A stretch of DNA of 64,000 bases from CAVUOA01 sp963742955 (GTDB lineage: Bacteria > Bacteroidota > Ignavibacteria > Tepidaquicellales > OLB5). Position numbers and translations under genes: made by a program. Numbering within the stretch: position 1 is the stretch's first letter; each line of letters opens with the position of its first letter. Shown one piece after another: positions 36,774-45,295 of this stretch. The stretch spans positions 1,240,001 to 1,304,000 of the forward strand of contig CAVUOA010000008.1 in the NCBI GenBank assembly GCA_963742955.1, written 5' to 3'. The notes under the pieces are model-generated. The model saw nothing but the letters and a program-made list of their open reading frames with translations. It searched no databases and was not told where the DNA came from.

Positions 36774-38261
36774 ATGTTTACCAATAAATACAGAAGATTA
36801 GTTTTTACATTCTTAGCTCTTTTTATACTGAGCGCTGATATTACACTTGCTCAGGATAATCTTGCTGACGGCGTTCGTGCCGTTAAATCCGGAGATTACC
36901 TGAAAGCTGTTGAACTGCTTAAGAAATCTGTCTCGGGAGATGATAAAGATTCTTACGATGCAAATTTTTATTACGGCATTGCCCTCTTTAATACGGGTTC
37001 ATCAGCAGATGCAGAAAAATATCTGAAAAACGCAGTAAAGATAGATGATGAACGGCCGGAAGCCTATATGGGTCTTGGTGAAGTATTCTCAGAACAGAAA
37101 AAATACGGTGATGCAGCGTCTTATTTTGAAAAATCTAAAAAATACCTGCCGCTAAATAAAAAAACGGAAGACCTTGAAAAGGAAGAAATATCGCTTATAG
37201 TTGAAGTATTGAGCAAGGAAGCCGAGAACTTCATTGCTGACGGAAAAGTAGATAAAGCCATCGCATCGCTTACCCAGGCAAAAGTATTTGACGGCAAGAA
37301 TCCCCAGGTATATGTCGGTCTCGGTGATGCTTATTTAAACAGGGGAGCGTTTGAGCCTGCAACAACAAATTATAACCTGGCGTTAACTTATAAAAAAGAT
37401 TTTGCTCCCGCTTATTTTGGGCTGGGGAAAGTTTCATTCAAGAAGAAAAAATATAATGAGGCAATTGAGCTTTATACTAAAGCAATCAATGCCGATAAAA
37501 ACTATGCAGATGCATACTTTGAAAAAGGATTGATTTTATACCTCAGCGACCAGTTCCCGGCTGCTCTTGAGACATTTAAAAAATATGCAGACCTGCGCCC
37601 CGGTTCAACCCGCGGTAATACCTATTATGCAAAAACGCTCTATGCAATGGGCAAGCTTGATGAAGCTATGGACCTGCTCGATAAAGTATTGCAGGTTGAC
37701 CCTAAATCAAGCGAAGCTAACAAATACAAAGCTTATATATATATAGAGAAAAAAGATTACGATAAAGCAATGGAATACTTCGATAAAGTGCCAAAAGAAG
37801 ATTTCAACGCCGAAGACTATACAAAATACGCAAAAATATATGTTGACCAGAAGGATTTTGCCAAAGCTTATGATTATTTTAAAAAAGCTATTGAAATAGA
37901 CTCAACTAATGAAATCACATATTTCGAGTACGGTAAAGCGCAGTTCAACGAACAGAAATACGAAGATGCCATTGTAAACTTTGATAAAGCGATAAATCTC
38001 GGTATTACAAATCTTGCAGCATATGTTTATAAAGGGATTTCTCTTTACTACCTGCAGAAATACGATGATGCAATTGCCGAATTCGATAAGAGTATTGCCC
38101 TGGATAATAACTTTGCATATTCATACCTGTGGAAGGGGAACTGCTATGCCGCTTTAGGCAAAAGACCGGAAGCGGTTGAATCTTATAAGAAAGTGCTGGA
38201 GATTGACCCCAATAACCAGGATGCAAAAGACCAATTAACAAAATTAGGAGAGAAGTTTTAA
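36774..38261 (+). CDS. exported TPR-repeat protein
   Basis: 495 residues with a signal peptide (LVFTFLALFILSADITLAQ) and about ten TPR units, each with the usual G-x-x-Y and P/D-containing turns (for example KEDFNAEDYTKYAKIYVDQK, KFGQAQ-like AQFNEQKYEDAIVNFDKAI). Each unit is a helix pair of 34 residues. The protein is probably periplasmic or secreted and serves as a protein-protein scaffold. It follows the PstS-like gene by 16 bases and precedes the dipeptidase by 2. Confidence 0.85.
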   Translation: MFTNKYRRLVFTFLALFILSADITLAQDNLADGVRAVKSGDYLKAVELLKKSVSGDDKDSYDANFYYGIALFNTGSSADAEKYLKNAVKIDDERPEAYMGLGEVFSEQKKYGDAASYFEKSKKYLPLNKKTEDLEKEEISLIVEVLSKEAENFIADGKVDKAIASLTQAKVFDGKNPQVYVGLGDAYLNRGAFEPATTNYNLALTYKKDFAPAYFGLGKVSFKKKKYNEAIELYTKAINADKNYADAYFEKGLILYLSDQFPAALETFKKYADLRPGSTRGNTYYAKTLYAMGKLDEAMDLLDKVLQVDPKSSEANKYKAYIYIEKKDYDKAMEYFDKVPKEDFNAEDYTKYAKIYVDQKDFAKAYDYFKKAIEIDSTNEITYFEYGKAQFNEQKYEDAIVNFDKAINLGITNLAAYVYKGISLYYLQKYDDAIAEFDKSIALDNNFAYSYLWKGNCYAALGKRPEAVESYKKVLEIDPNNQDAKDQLTKLGEKF

Positions 38262-38263
38262 TA

Positions 38264-39640
38264 ATGAAAAATATTGTTGATTTTATTGATTCAAACAAAG
38301 ATAAATATCTTGATGAGTTGAAAGAGTTCTTAAGCTATCCCAGCATCAGCAACAATCCCGAAAACAAAAAGGATGTTGAACAATGCGCATCATACATAAA
38401 AAAGCATCTCCAAAAAATCGGTATGGAACATGCTGAGATTTATACTACAGCGGGACATCCTGTTGTTTATGCCGACTGGCTCAATGCAGGCAATGATAAG
38501 CCTACCGTATTGATATACGGACATTATGATGTTCAGCCTGTTGACCCGATTGAATTATGGACCTCGCCCCCGTTTAAAGCGGATATTAGAAACGGAAGAA
38601 TTTATGCAAGAGGTTCAGCCGATGATAAAGGGCAGGTTATGATTCATTTTAAAGCAATTGAAGCGCATCTTGTAAACAATAAATCACTGCCGGTAAATAT
38701 TAAGCTGATTATTGAAGGCGAAGAAGAAATTGGCAGCGTTAACCTGGAAAAATTTATTTCTGACCATAAAGAGCTGCTGAAATCTGATGTTGTAATTATT
38801 TCCGATACTGCGATGTATGATGCAGACCATCCTGCAATTGGTTACGCACTCAGAGGATTATGCTACATGCAGATTGAATTAACCGGACCGAACCGTGACC
38901 TTCATTCGGGACAATTCGGCGGAGCAGTTGAAAATCCTATTAATGCTCTCGCTAACATTATTACAAAACTAAAAGACAGCAAAGGCAGAATATTAATTGA
39001 CGGATTTTATGATGATGTGGTTCCTTTGAGAGAAGAAGAAAAAAATGAGTTTAAAGAACTCCCGTTTAACGATAATGAGTATAAATCATCGCTCGGCGTT
39101 GATGAACTCTTCGGTGAAGAAGGCTACAGCACTTTAGAGCGTCTTTGGGCAAGACCTACGCTCGATTGCAACGGAATATGGGGAGGCTTTACAGGTGAAG
39201 GAGCAAAAACAGTTCTGCCTTCAAAAGCATATGCAAAAATCAGCATGAGGCTTGTGCCTAACCAGGACCCCTCTAAGATTGAAAAATTATTTACCGATTA
39301 TGTGAAAAAAATTACTCCCAAATCGGTTAAAATATCCGTAAGCGGGCTCCATCACGGCAAACCGGCGATGACACCTATCGACAGTAAATGGGTAAAAGCT
39401 GCATATGAGGCAATGAAGCAGGCATTCGGCAAGAAGCCGGTATTTATACGCGAGGGCGGCTCGATTCCTATTGTGGTAACATTCCAGGAAATTCTCAAAG
39501 CCCCTGCAGTACTGCTCGGGTTCGGACTGCCGGATGAAAATGCGCATTCACCTGATGAAAACATGAGCCTGAATAATTTTCACAAAGGAATAATTACCTC
39601 CTCGATTTTTTATAATGAACTTGCTAACTTAAAAAATTAA
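38264..39640 (+). CDS. M20-family dipeptidase
   Basis: 458 residues. Metal-binding and catalytic residues of the M20/ArgE/CNDP family are present: LIYGHYDVQP (H and D), ARGSADDKG (D), the acid pair in IIEGEEEIGS, and RDLHSGQFGG. The late region GLPDENAHSPDENM holds the final metal-binding His. These enzymes hydrolyse dipeptides or N-acyl amino acids using two zinc or manganese ions. There is no signal peptide, so it acts in the cytosol. It begins 2 bases after the TPR gene stop. Confidence 0.93.
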   Translation: MKNIVDFIDSNKDKYLDELKEFLSYPSISNNPENKKDVEQCASYIKKHLQKIGMEHAEIYTTAGHPVVYADWLNAGNDKPTVLIYGHYDVQPVDPIELWTSPPFKADIRNGRIYARGSADDKGQVMIHFKAIEAHLVNNKSLPVNIKLIIEGEEEIGSVNLEKFISDHKELLKSDVVIISDTAMYDADHPAIGYALRGLCYMQIELTGPNRDLHSGQFGGAVENPINALANIITKLKDSKGRILIDGFYDDVVPLREEEKNEFKELPFNDNEYKSSLGVDELFGEEGYSTLERLWARPTLDCNGIWGGFTGEGAKTVLPSKAYAKISMRLVPNQDPSKIEKLFTDYVKKITPKSVKISVSGLHHGKPAMTPIDSKWVKAAYEAMKQAFGKKPVFIREGGSIPIVVTFQEILKAPAVLLGFGLPDENAHSPDENMSLNNFHKGIITSSIFYNELANLKN

Positions 39641-39652
39641 ATAACAGAAACT

Positions 39653-39982
39653 ATGGCGGTAAAAACTGCATCTAAATCAAAAAAAACATCATCCAGGGCA
39701 AAAAAAGAATTATCTCTGCCGCTTGAAAAAACAAACTTCCTTATTATTGGAGCCGGCATATTAGTTTTAATTATCGGTTATATACTGATGTCAGAAAATT
39801 CGGTCAACGGCTTTTTGCCGACTGTGCTTTCGCCGATACTTCTTGTTCTTGGTTATTGTGTAATCATCCCTTACGGCATATTAAAAAAACCTAAGAAACC
39901 CGAGTCAAATATTCAGCAAACCGATACAGAAACTGTTACAGCATCACCAGAAAACGTGAGAACCAATATCAAGACAAAGTAA
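39653..39982 (+). CDS. DUF3098 membrane protein
   Basis: 109 residues with a basic N-terminus and two hydrophobic helices (about 33-50 and 60-80) joined by VNGFLPTVLSPILLVLGY, matching DUF3098, a family almost limited to Bacteroidota and relatives. Members often lie near ftsX-like division genes, but here the gene ends the tonB-dipeptidase operon. A terminator follows. Confidence 0.75.
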   Translation: MAVKTASKSKKTSSRAKKELSLPLEKTNFLIIGAGILVLIIGYILMSENSVNGFLPTVLSPILLVLGYCVIIPYGILKKPKKPESNIQQTDTETVTASPENVRTNIKTK

Positions 39983-40014
39983 AGTTTAAACGCAGGAAAT
40001 TTGATTTTCTAAAG

Positions 40015-40044
40015 AGCCGGGTTTTTTGAAGCCCGGTTTTTTTT
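40015..40044 (+). terminator. terminator after the DUF3098 gene
   Basis: Stem gccggg / cccggt with loop ttttttgaag is followed by a long T-run (40037-40044). Confidence 0.75.
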
Positions 40045-40173
40045 GTTTAAAGGCTTAAATCACCCTTAAGGGTGATTTGTATTTTAATATAATCTGTTAG
40101 TTTAGTATTAGTGTGTAGAGTATGAAATAACACTTATTTATAATAATCAATTAAACCTCCCGGGGAAACAGAT

Positions 40174-40638
40174 ATGACGAAAAAGAAATTTGACTGGTCT
40201 CAATTTACGCAGCGGGTTGCGGTAGCTGCTCCGGTCGACCAGGTATTTAAGATGTGGACCGACCCTGAACACCTTCGCAATTGGTTTGTAACTGATGCAA
40301 AGATTGAGCTGAAAAAGGGCGGGAAATATGAATGGAAGTGGATTGCCGGAGTAAAAGAAAAAGGCAAAGTTCTGGACTTTAAAAAACCTTCAAAAATATC
40401 TTTCACTTTTGCAGGTAGTATTTGTGAAGTAACCGTTAAAAAGGATAAAAGGGGCTCGCTTGTAACGCTTCATCAGCATAAGATACCAAAAACCGAAAAA
40501 GGAAAATCGGATATTCATCTTAACTGCAGCTGCGGCTGGACGTTCTACCTTACTAATTTAAAAACTTATCTTGAGTATGGTATCGACCTCCGCGAGGCTA
40601 ATTCAAAGTTCGCAAAAAAGGGCGTGATACTGAATTAA
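40174..40638 (+). CDS. SRPBCC (AHSA1-like) protein
   Basis: 154 residues with the START/SRPBCC pattern of the AHSA1 family: VAVAAPVDQVFKMWTDPEHL and RNWFVTDAKIELKKGGKYEW, then a last helix LTNLKTYLEYGIDL. The fold holds a hydrophobic cavity; ligands for this branch are unknown. An unusual pair of Cys lies at LNCSCGW, which could bind a metal. A weak Shine-Dalgarno and a close terminator on each side show it is a single-gene unit. Confidence 0.85.
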   Translation: MTKKKFDWSQFTQRVAVAAPVDQVFKMWTDPEHLRNWFVTDAKIELKKGGKYEWKWIAGVKEKGKVLDFKKPSKISFTFAGSICEVTVKKDKRGSLVTLHQHKIPKTEKGKSDIHLNCSCGWTFYLTNLKTYLEYGIDLREANSKFAKKGVILN

Positions 40639-40675
40639 TAGTTATTAGAATTTAATAGTTATTAGTTAATGAATA

Positions 40676-40710
40676 AAGAAGGCGGCTTAAAACCGTCTTT
40701 TTTATTTTTG
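40676..40710 (+). terminator. terminator after the AHSA1-like gene
   Basis: Stem aaggcgg / ccgtctt (one G-T pair) with loop cttaaaa, followed by tttttattttt. Confidence 0.6.
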
Positions 40711-40737
40711 TTTAAAATAGGGCGGGGACTCTTTGGA

Positions 40738-40768
40738 TTGAATACCATACTCTAATTTGGTAACTTTG
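40738..40768 (+). promoter_or_regulatory. Bacteroidota-type promoter for the 40777 gene
   Basis: TTG (40738-40740), a 20-base spacer and TAACTTTG (40761-40768) match the consensus. The ATG follows 8 bases later, so the transcript is nearly leaderless. Confidence 0.65.
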
Positions 40769-40776
40769 CTCCAATT

Positions 40777-41328
40777 ATGGAAACTCACCAAACAAAATCA
40801 AATAAAACAGCATTGCTGCTTCTTATTATTGCAGCTATTTTCTGGCTTGGAGCTATCAATATACGCGCCCTCATTGGCAATGAGCTTCTGAATTACGACC
40901 AGTTTAATTTCAGGACTTCTATACCGCCTGACAGGGAGAACACGCTGTTTCAGCTTATATCTAATTCTTCAATTGTGATAGCTTCAAGTTATTTAGTTGT
41001 TCTTGTATCAGTTATCTGGTTTCTCAGGACAACAACTCTTAAGCTGAAAGAAAACGGCTGGCTGCTTATGAGCTGTATACTTTTTTTCGTATTTGTTCCC
41101 GTTGAAGTATATACTTACTATCTGGATACTAAATTTGTTCTTCTGTATTATTCTCATCCTCCAAATCACGATGACCTCTTAAGAATCTTCGGAAAACGTC
41201 TGGGCGGGTTAAGCGGTATTCCCGTTATTGCATTATTCTGTTATTATACAATTATCGGTCTGGCAATATTCAGACCGCTTACTAAAAAACCTGAAAAGCT
41301 CCCTGATGAAAAAGAAGAAACAAGCTAG
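40777..41328 (+). CDS. four-helix membrane protein, hypothetical
   Basis: 183 residues with about four hydrophobic helices (roughly 11-31, 65-85, 97-117 and 147-168). The second loop contains YDQFNFRTSIPPDRENTL and the last loop PNHDDLLRIFGKRLGGL. No family is recognised. The next gene starts inside its last 23 bases in another frame, so the two are translationally linked. It lies downstream of a near-leaderless promoter. Confidence 0.65.
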   Translation: METHQTKSNKTALLLLIIAAIFWLGAINIRALIGNELLNYDQFNFRTSIPPDRENTLFQLISNSSIVIASSYLVVLVSVIWFLRTTTLKLKENGWLLMSCILFFVFVPVEVYTYYLDTKFVLLYYSHPPNHDDLLRIFGKRLGGLSGIPVIALFCYYTIIGLAIFRPLTKKPEKLPDEKEETS

Positions 41329-41716
41329 CCCTGAAATAAAGCTGCTTCTTGCGGAGCTTGAAGATATTGTTCGCCGGCTGGGTTATAACCTCAGGTACGA
41401 AAAAGGCAATTTCGAAGGAGGTTACTGCCTTCTGAAAGAATCACGCCTTTTTGTTATAAACTCAAAGAACGAAGCTGAAAAACGCATTGCTATAATTGCG
41501 CGGAACCTGAAGGAAATCGGCATCGATGATATTTTTGTCAAACCGCAGGTAAGGGAAGTGATTGAAACAGAAAATGCGAAAGCGCTAAGGAAAGAGGGAG
41601 AAGCTCAGGAAGAAAAAGAAACTGAAGAAAAAGAATCCGAAGAAAAAGAAGCTGAGGAAAAAGAATCCGAAGAAAAAGAAACTGAGGAAGAAAAAAAAGA
41701 GGAAGCAGGGCAATGA
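41306..41716 (+). CDS. hypothetical protein with a Glu/Lys repeat tail
   Basis: The ATG at 41306 gives 136 residues; starts further upstream would lie wholly within the preceding gene. The first 85 residues form a small domain (EDIVRRLGYNLRYEKGNFEG and RIAIIARNLKEIGIDDIFVK). The last 45 are almost only Glu, Lys, Ala and Ser in repeating units (EEKESEEKEAEEKESEEKET), likely a disordered or coiled-coil acidic tail. At DNA level the repeat is a 15-30-bp tandem rich in gaa/aaa that can expand or shrink. It overlaps the next gene by 4 bases. Confidence 0.7.
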   Translation: MKKKKQASPEIKLLLAELEDIVRRLGYNLRYEKGNFEGGYCLLKESRLFVINSKNEAEKRIAIIARNLKEIGIDDIFVKPQVREVIETENAKALRKEGEAQEEKETEEKESEEKEAEEKESEEKETEEEKKEEAGQ

Positions 41717-42501
41717 AAGTAACTATTCTCGGAAGCGGAACATCTCAGGGCATCCCAATAATCGGATGCAGCTGCGCTGCGTGCACTTCACTCAATCCGA
41801 AAGATAAACGGCTCCGTGTTTCGGTTTATATTGATACAGGCGTCCAAAGGGAATACTCATACGGTACATTGAAGCTTTTAATTGATACTTCGCCCGATTT
41901 CCGCCAGCAGATGCTTACAAATAACCTAAACGATATTGATGCGATATTGTATACCCACCACCATATTGACCATATTATGGGACTCGATGATATAAGGCAA
42001 ATCAACCAGCTTCATCACAAAACAGTTGACGTTTACAGCAATGAAGGAACAATAAAATATATTAAGAAAGCGTTCAGTTATATTTTTGACGAGAGTACTT
42101 ACAGGGGCGGGGGAATACCCGATATTAAAATGCATGCAATTAAACTGGAAAAGTTTAATATAGGACATGTTGAGGTTACACCAATTAGATATTTTCACGG
42201 ACCTACAATTGTATGGGGATACAGAATCGGTGATTTTGCTTATATGACCGATTGCAGCAGTATTCCCGAAGAAGAGTTTTCGAAACTTGGTGGATTACGG
42301 TACCTTGTTATAGATGCGCTGAGATACAAATCACACCCGACGCATTTTTCAATTGATGAGGCAATTGATGTCTCAAGAAGAATCGGTGCCGGTATGACGT
42401 ACTTAACGCACATGACACATGATATTGTTCACGATGAAGCAAACGCAAAACTGCCCGCAGGTATTGAGCTTGCCTATGACGGGTTAACGTTTGAAGTGTG
42501 A
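41713..42501 (+). CDS. MBL-fold metal hydrolase (PhnP/YycJ-like)
   Basis: 262 residues with the metallo-beta-lactamase signature H82-x-H84-x-D86-H87 in ILYTHHHIDHIMGLDDIRQI, and further ligands in RYFHGPTIVW, YMTDCSS and the final LTHMTHDIVHDE. An N-terminal Cys pair (GCSCAAC) is typical of the PhnP-like branch, which often cleaves cyclic phosphodiesters. The start overlaps the preceding gene by 4 bases (ATGA). Confidence 0.9.
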   Translation: MKVTILGSGTSQGIPIIGCSCAACTSLNPKDKRLRVSVYIDTGVQREYSYGTLKLLIDTSPDFRQQMLTNNLNDIDAILYTHHHIDHIMGLDDIRQINQLHHKTVDVYSNEGTIKYIKKAFSYIFDESTYRGGGIPDIKMHAIKLEKFNIGHVEVTPIRYFHGPTIVWGYRIGDFAYMTDCSSIPEEEFSKLGGLRYLVIDALRYKSHPTHFSIDEAIDVSRRIGAGMTYLTHMTHDIVHDEANAKLPAGIELAYDGLTFEV

Positions 42502-42562
42502 AAATCTTATTTGCTTGTGTCAACACCAACAGGGTGAGAAACAATTATTTGAATAAAAGTAA

Positions 42563-42664
42563 GTCCCCTCTTGAGAGGGGATTTTAGGGGTGTGTTTAAT
42601 TGACAAGTAGGTTTAAACCCACCCCGTTCCGATAAAATCGGAACAGCCCCTCCGGGGGAGGGGA
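42563..42664. repeat. compound intergenic palindrome with an inner triplet-loop copy
   Basis: gtcccctcttgagaggggattttaggggtgtg (42562-42593) is one G-rich stem-and-tail unit. The second unit, 42618-42664, read on the minus strand, is tcccctcccccggaggggct, then the triplet-loop palindrome gttccgat-ttt-atcggaac (42626-42644), then ggggtggg. Without the inner palindrome the outer unit would read like its relatives elsewhere. Confidence 0.65.
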
Positions 42665-42710
42665 ATGTACAAAAAGAGAAATTTCTATTTTATACTATAT
42701 CCAATCCTTT

Positions 42711-43745
42711 ATGAAAGCAGTAATACTAAACGAAAACGGAGGTCCCGATAAACTTATTTACACGGAAGATTTTCCCTTGCCTGAGCTTAAACCTGATGAG
42801 GTTCTTGTTAAAATCAAAGCTGCTGCAATTAACAGGGCTGACCTTGTTATCAGAACCGGCTATCCCGGGTTAAGCCTAAATTTCCCGCATATCCTGGGCG
42901 GCGATATTGCAGGCGTTATTGAAAAAACAGGAAGCAGTGTAAAATCATTTAAGCCTGGTGAACGGGTTATAAGCTGGTCAATTGCTGCCTGCGGTGAGTG
43001 TGAGTGGTGCAAACGCGGCAGAGGTGGACTCTGTTTTAACTGGCAGTATTTTGGTATGCACCGCAATGGCTCATATGCTGAGTATGCTGCTGTACCCGAA
43101 AGCTCTCTTATCAGGCTTCCCGATAATATCTCTTTTGAAGATGCTGCTTGTTTGCCTGTTGCAGGTTTAACCGCTTATCACGCGCTGGGCAGTATAGGCA
43201 AGCTGCAAAATGGTGAAACATTCTTTATCTGGGGCGGAGCAAGCGGGTTGGGTATGATGGCAATTCAGATTGCGAAAAATATCGGCGCAGAAGTATTTGC
43301 AACTGCAGGAACTGAAGAGAAAATTAATAAGCTTAAAAAGCTTGGTGTTGACCATATTTTTAATCACAGAACCGAAGAAGATATTCCCGAAAAAATTCTT
43401 GCGCTCACTGATAATAGGGGAATTGATGCTGTGTTAGATTATATAGGACCTGCTACACATCCCAAAAGCTTTCAAATGGTAAAAAAGGGCGGAAGGATTC
43501 TCTGGTGCGGTATAATGACCGGACGTGAAGCAACTGTAAGTATTCATCAAACATATTTGCGCCACATCAGCCTGCTGGGATTGTATCTCGGTGAAAAAGA
43601 AGAGCTTGAAGGATTAGTTCAATTGGTTTCACAGGGCAAAGTAAAACCGTACATCGGTGAAACACTTAGCTTAAAAGATGCAGCTAAAGGCCACCAGTTA
43701 ATTCAGGATGGTAAAGTTACCGGTAAGATTGTAATGATACCGTAA
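42711..43745 (+). CDS. zinc-type alcohol dehydrogenase / quinone oxidoreductase
   Basis: 344 residues of the medium-chain dehydrogenase superfamily. The GroES-like domain has the structural zinc Cys cluster CGECEWCKRGRGGLC and the INRADLVIRTGYPG loop. The Rossmann domain has FFIWGGASGLGMMAIQIAKN (GxGxxG) and GIDAVLDYIG. The usual catalytic Cys (GCHSD-type loop) is replaced by NRAD, as in quinone reductase-like members that do not use catalytic zinc. It probably uses NADPH with a carbonyl or quinone substrate. Confidence 0.85.
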   Translation: MKAVILNENGGPDKLIYTEDFPLPELKPDEVLVKIKAAAINRADLVIRTGYPGLSLNFPHILGGDIAGVIEKTGSSVKSFKPGERVISWSIAACGECEWCKRGRGGLCFNWQYFGMHRNGSYAEYAAVPESSLIRLPDNISFEDAACLPVAGLTAYHALGSIGKLQNGETFFIWGGASGLGMMAIQIAKNIGAEVFATAGTEEKINKLKKLGVDHIFNHRTEEDIPEKILALTDNRGIDAVLDYIGPATHPKSFQMVKKGGRILWCGIMTGREATVSIHQTYLRHISLLGLYLGEKEELEGLVQLVSQGKVKPYIGETLSLKDAAKGHQLIQDGKVTGKIVMIP

Positions 43746-43752
43746 TACACAG

Positions 43753-43781
43753 ACTTCCGAAGTCTTGGAGACTTCGGAAGT
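43753..43781. repeat. triplet-loop palindrome after the dehydrogenase
   Basis: acttccgaagtct-tgg-agacttcggaagt: two perfect 13-nt arms with loop tgg, followed by ttttatg. It begins 8 bases after the dehydrogenase stop codon. It may double as a terminator. Confidence 0.75.
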
Positions 43782-43789
43782 TTTATGAT

Positions 43790-44194
43790 TTAATCCTGTT
43801 TATCCGGCATCATCATTCTCCATACTGCCTGCCAGCGTTCCTCTTCTTTGATTAGTACAAATAAATCTCTGCCTGATTCTTTGTATTTCTTGCCTTTCAT
43901 AGTGTAATCGATATCAAACCTGTAGCTGACTACAGCGGTATAGGCAACTAAATTAACTTCGGGGTCGGATTCTTTATAATCATCAACCTCTGCCTGGCTC
44001 ATAAAATCTTTATAGCTTTTTATGCACTCGGCTCTGTTGTGCGCAAGCACTTGCATACCGGGTCCCGCAATAACCATATCTTTGTGAAAGTAGTAGGCAA
44101 GCTCATCTGTTTTATTATTCAGCCATTCTTTATTTAATTTTTGTACTGTATGCCAGATTTGCTGGTGAGTTTGAGACTTAAAAGCGGTGTTCAT
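43790..44194 (-). CDS. NTF2-like (DUF4440/SnoaL) protein
   Basis: 134 residues with an NTF2-like fold: an N-terminal helix (HQQIWHTVQKLNKEWLNNKT), then DELAYYFHKDMVIAGPG, strands TAVVSYRFDIDYTMKGKKY, and the final WQAVWRMMMP. The pocket of such small alpha+beta barrels can be an enzyme or carrier; no active-site residues are diagnostic here. It converges on the preceding palindrome. Confidence 0.75.
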   Translation of the reverse strand: MNTAFKSQTHQQIWHTVQKLNKEWLNNKTDELAYYFHKDMVIAGPGMQVLAHNRAECIKSYKDFMSQAEVDDYKESDPEVNLVAYTAVVSYRFDIDYTMKGKKYKESGRDLFVLIKEEERWQAVWRMMMPDKQD

Positions 44195-44282
44195 TGTGTA
44201 GTCCTTTAGTTATAAAAACATAATTACAGTAGTACCATAAAATAACTTGTAAAAATTAAATACGAAAGGAATATAAGAGTGT

Positions 44283-45291
44283 CTAAATGAACAGGTTCAG
44301 CCCGGTTGCTTTCCAGACTTCTTCTTTGGTTTTTGAGGCAATTTCACGGGCGCGCAGGGCTCCGTCATTGAGAACTGATTTCACGTAATCGAGATTACTT
44401 TTAAGTTCTTCTCTTTTTTCGCGGAATGGCCTAAAATGTTCAAGTACTTTTTCAAGCAGCATTTTCTTTGCGTCACCGTAACCAAATCCACCGGCCCGGT
44501 ATTTTTCGGCAAGTGATTTTTTTTCTTCTTCAGCGGCAAAGTATGAATATAGTTTGTATACATTATCTTTCAGCGGGTCTTTAGGCTCTTCAAGCGGTGT
44601 TGAATCGGTAACAACTCCCATGATTTGTTTCTTTAGCTGCTTTTCGGGAGCAAAAATTTCGATAATATTTCCGTAGCTCTTGCTCATCTTCTGTCCATCG
44701 GTACCTATTACAACAGCAACCTCTTCGGGAATGTAAGGCGCCGGCAGCTTAAACACATCGCCGTAAGTGCGGTTGAATTTCCCGGCAATATCCCTTGCAA
44801 TCTCGACGTGCTGCTTCTGGTCTTTGCCCACCGGGACAAGGTCAGGCTTATAAATCAATATATCAACCGCCATTAATACCGGGATAATCAAACAATCCCA
44901 CATTGATTTCTTTATTCCCTTTAGCAACAGCGTCTTTGTATGCGTGCGCAAGCTCAAGCATGCTCATTGGGGTAACACAGTTTAAGACCCATGTAAGTTC
45001 CGCATGTTCATGTATATCGCTCTGTCTGAAGAAAACAGCTTTCTTTGGGTCTAAACCGAGCGCAAGGTAATCAAGCGCTAAATCCATTACAAGCTCCTGC
45101 AGGTATTTTGCATCTTTAACAGTAGTAAGCGAGTGCAGGTCAGCTATAAAGATATAGCTCTCGTATTCATTCTGCATGGCAACATGGTTTTTCATTGCGC
45201 CGAGATAGTTACCGAGGTGCGCTTTGCCTGTGGGCTTAACGCCGGAGAGAATTCTCTTTTTCACGGGGATTTTGGGATTATCAGAAGTCAT
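44283..45291 (-). CDS. trpS: tryptophanyl-tRNA synthetase, frameshifted
   Basis: 335 residues over two frames. The first holds ILSGVKPTGKAHLGNYLGAM (the HIGH-type site) and SDIHEHAELTWVLNCVTPMS. The second holds VLMAVDILIYKPDLVPVGKD and the KMSKSYGN loop, then the C-terminal end RAREIASKTKEEVWKATGLN. The family reads DYP-VLMA across the join, so the extra base lies in the ggg run at 44881-44883 (ccc on the coding strand). An indel in a short homopolymer of an essential gene points to a base-calling error. It starts 4 bases after the nuoJ stop, at ATG 45291. Confidence 0.93.
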
Positions 45292-45295
45292 GGAG

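Noticed and set aside
44881..44883. Programmed frameshift in trpS
   Set aside because: There is no slippery heptamer and no family precedent; the break lies in a ggg run, as expected for a base-calling error.
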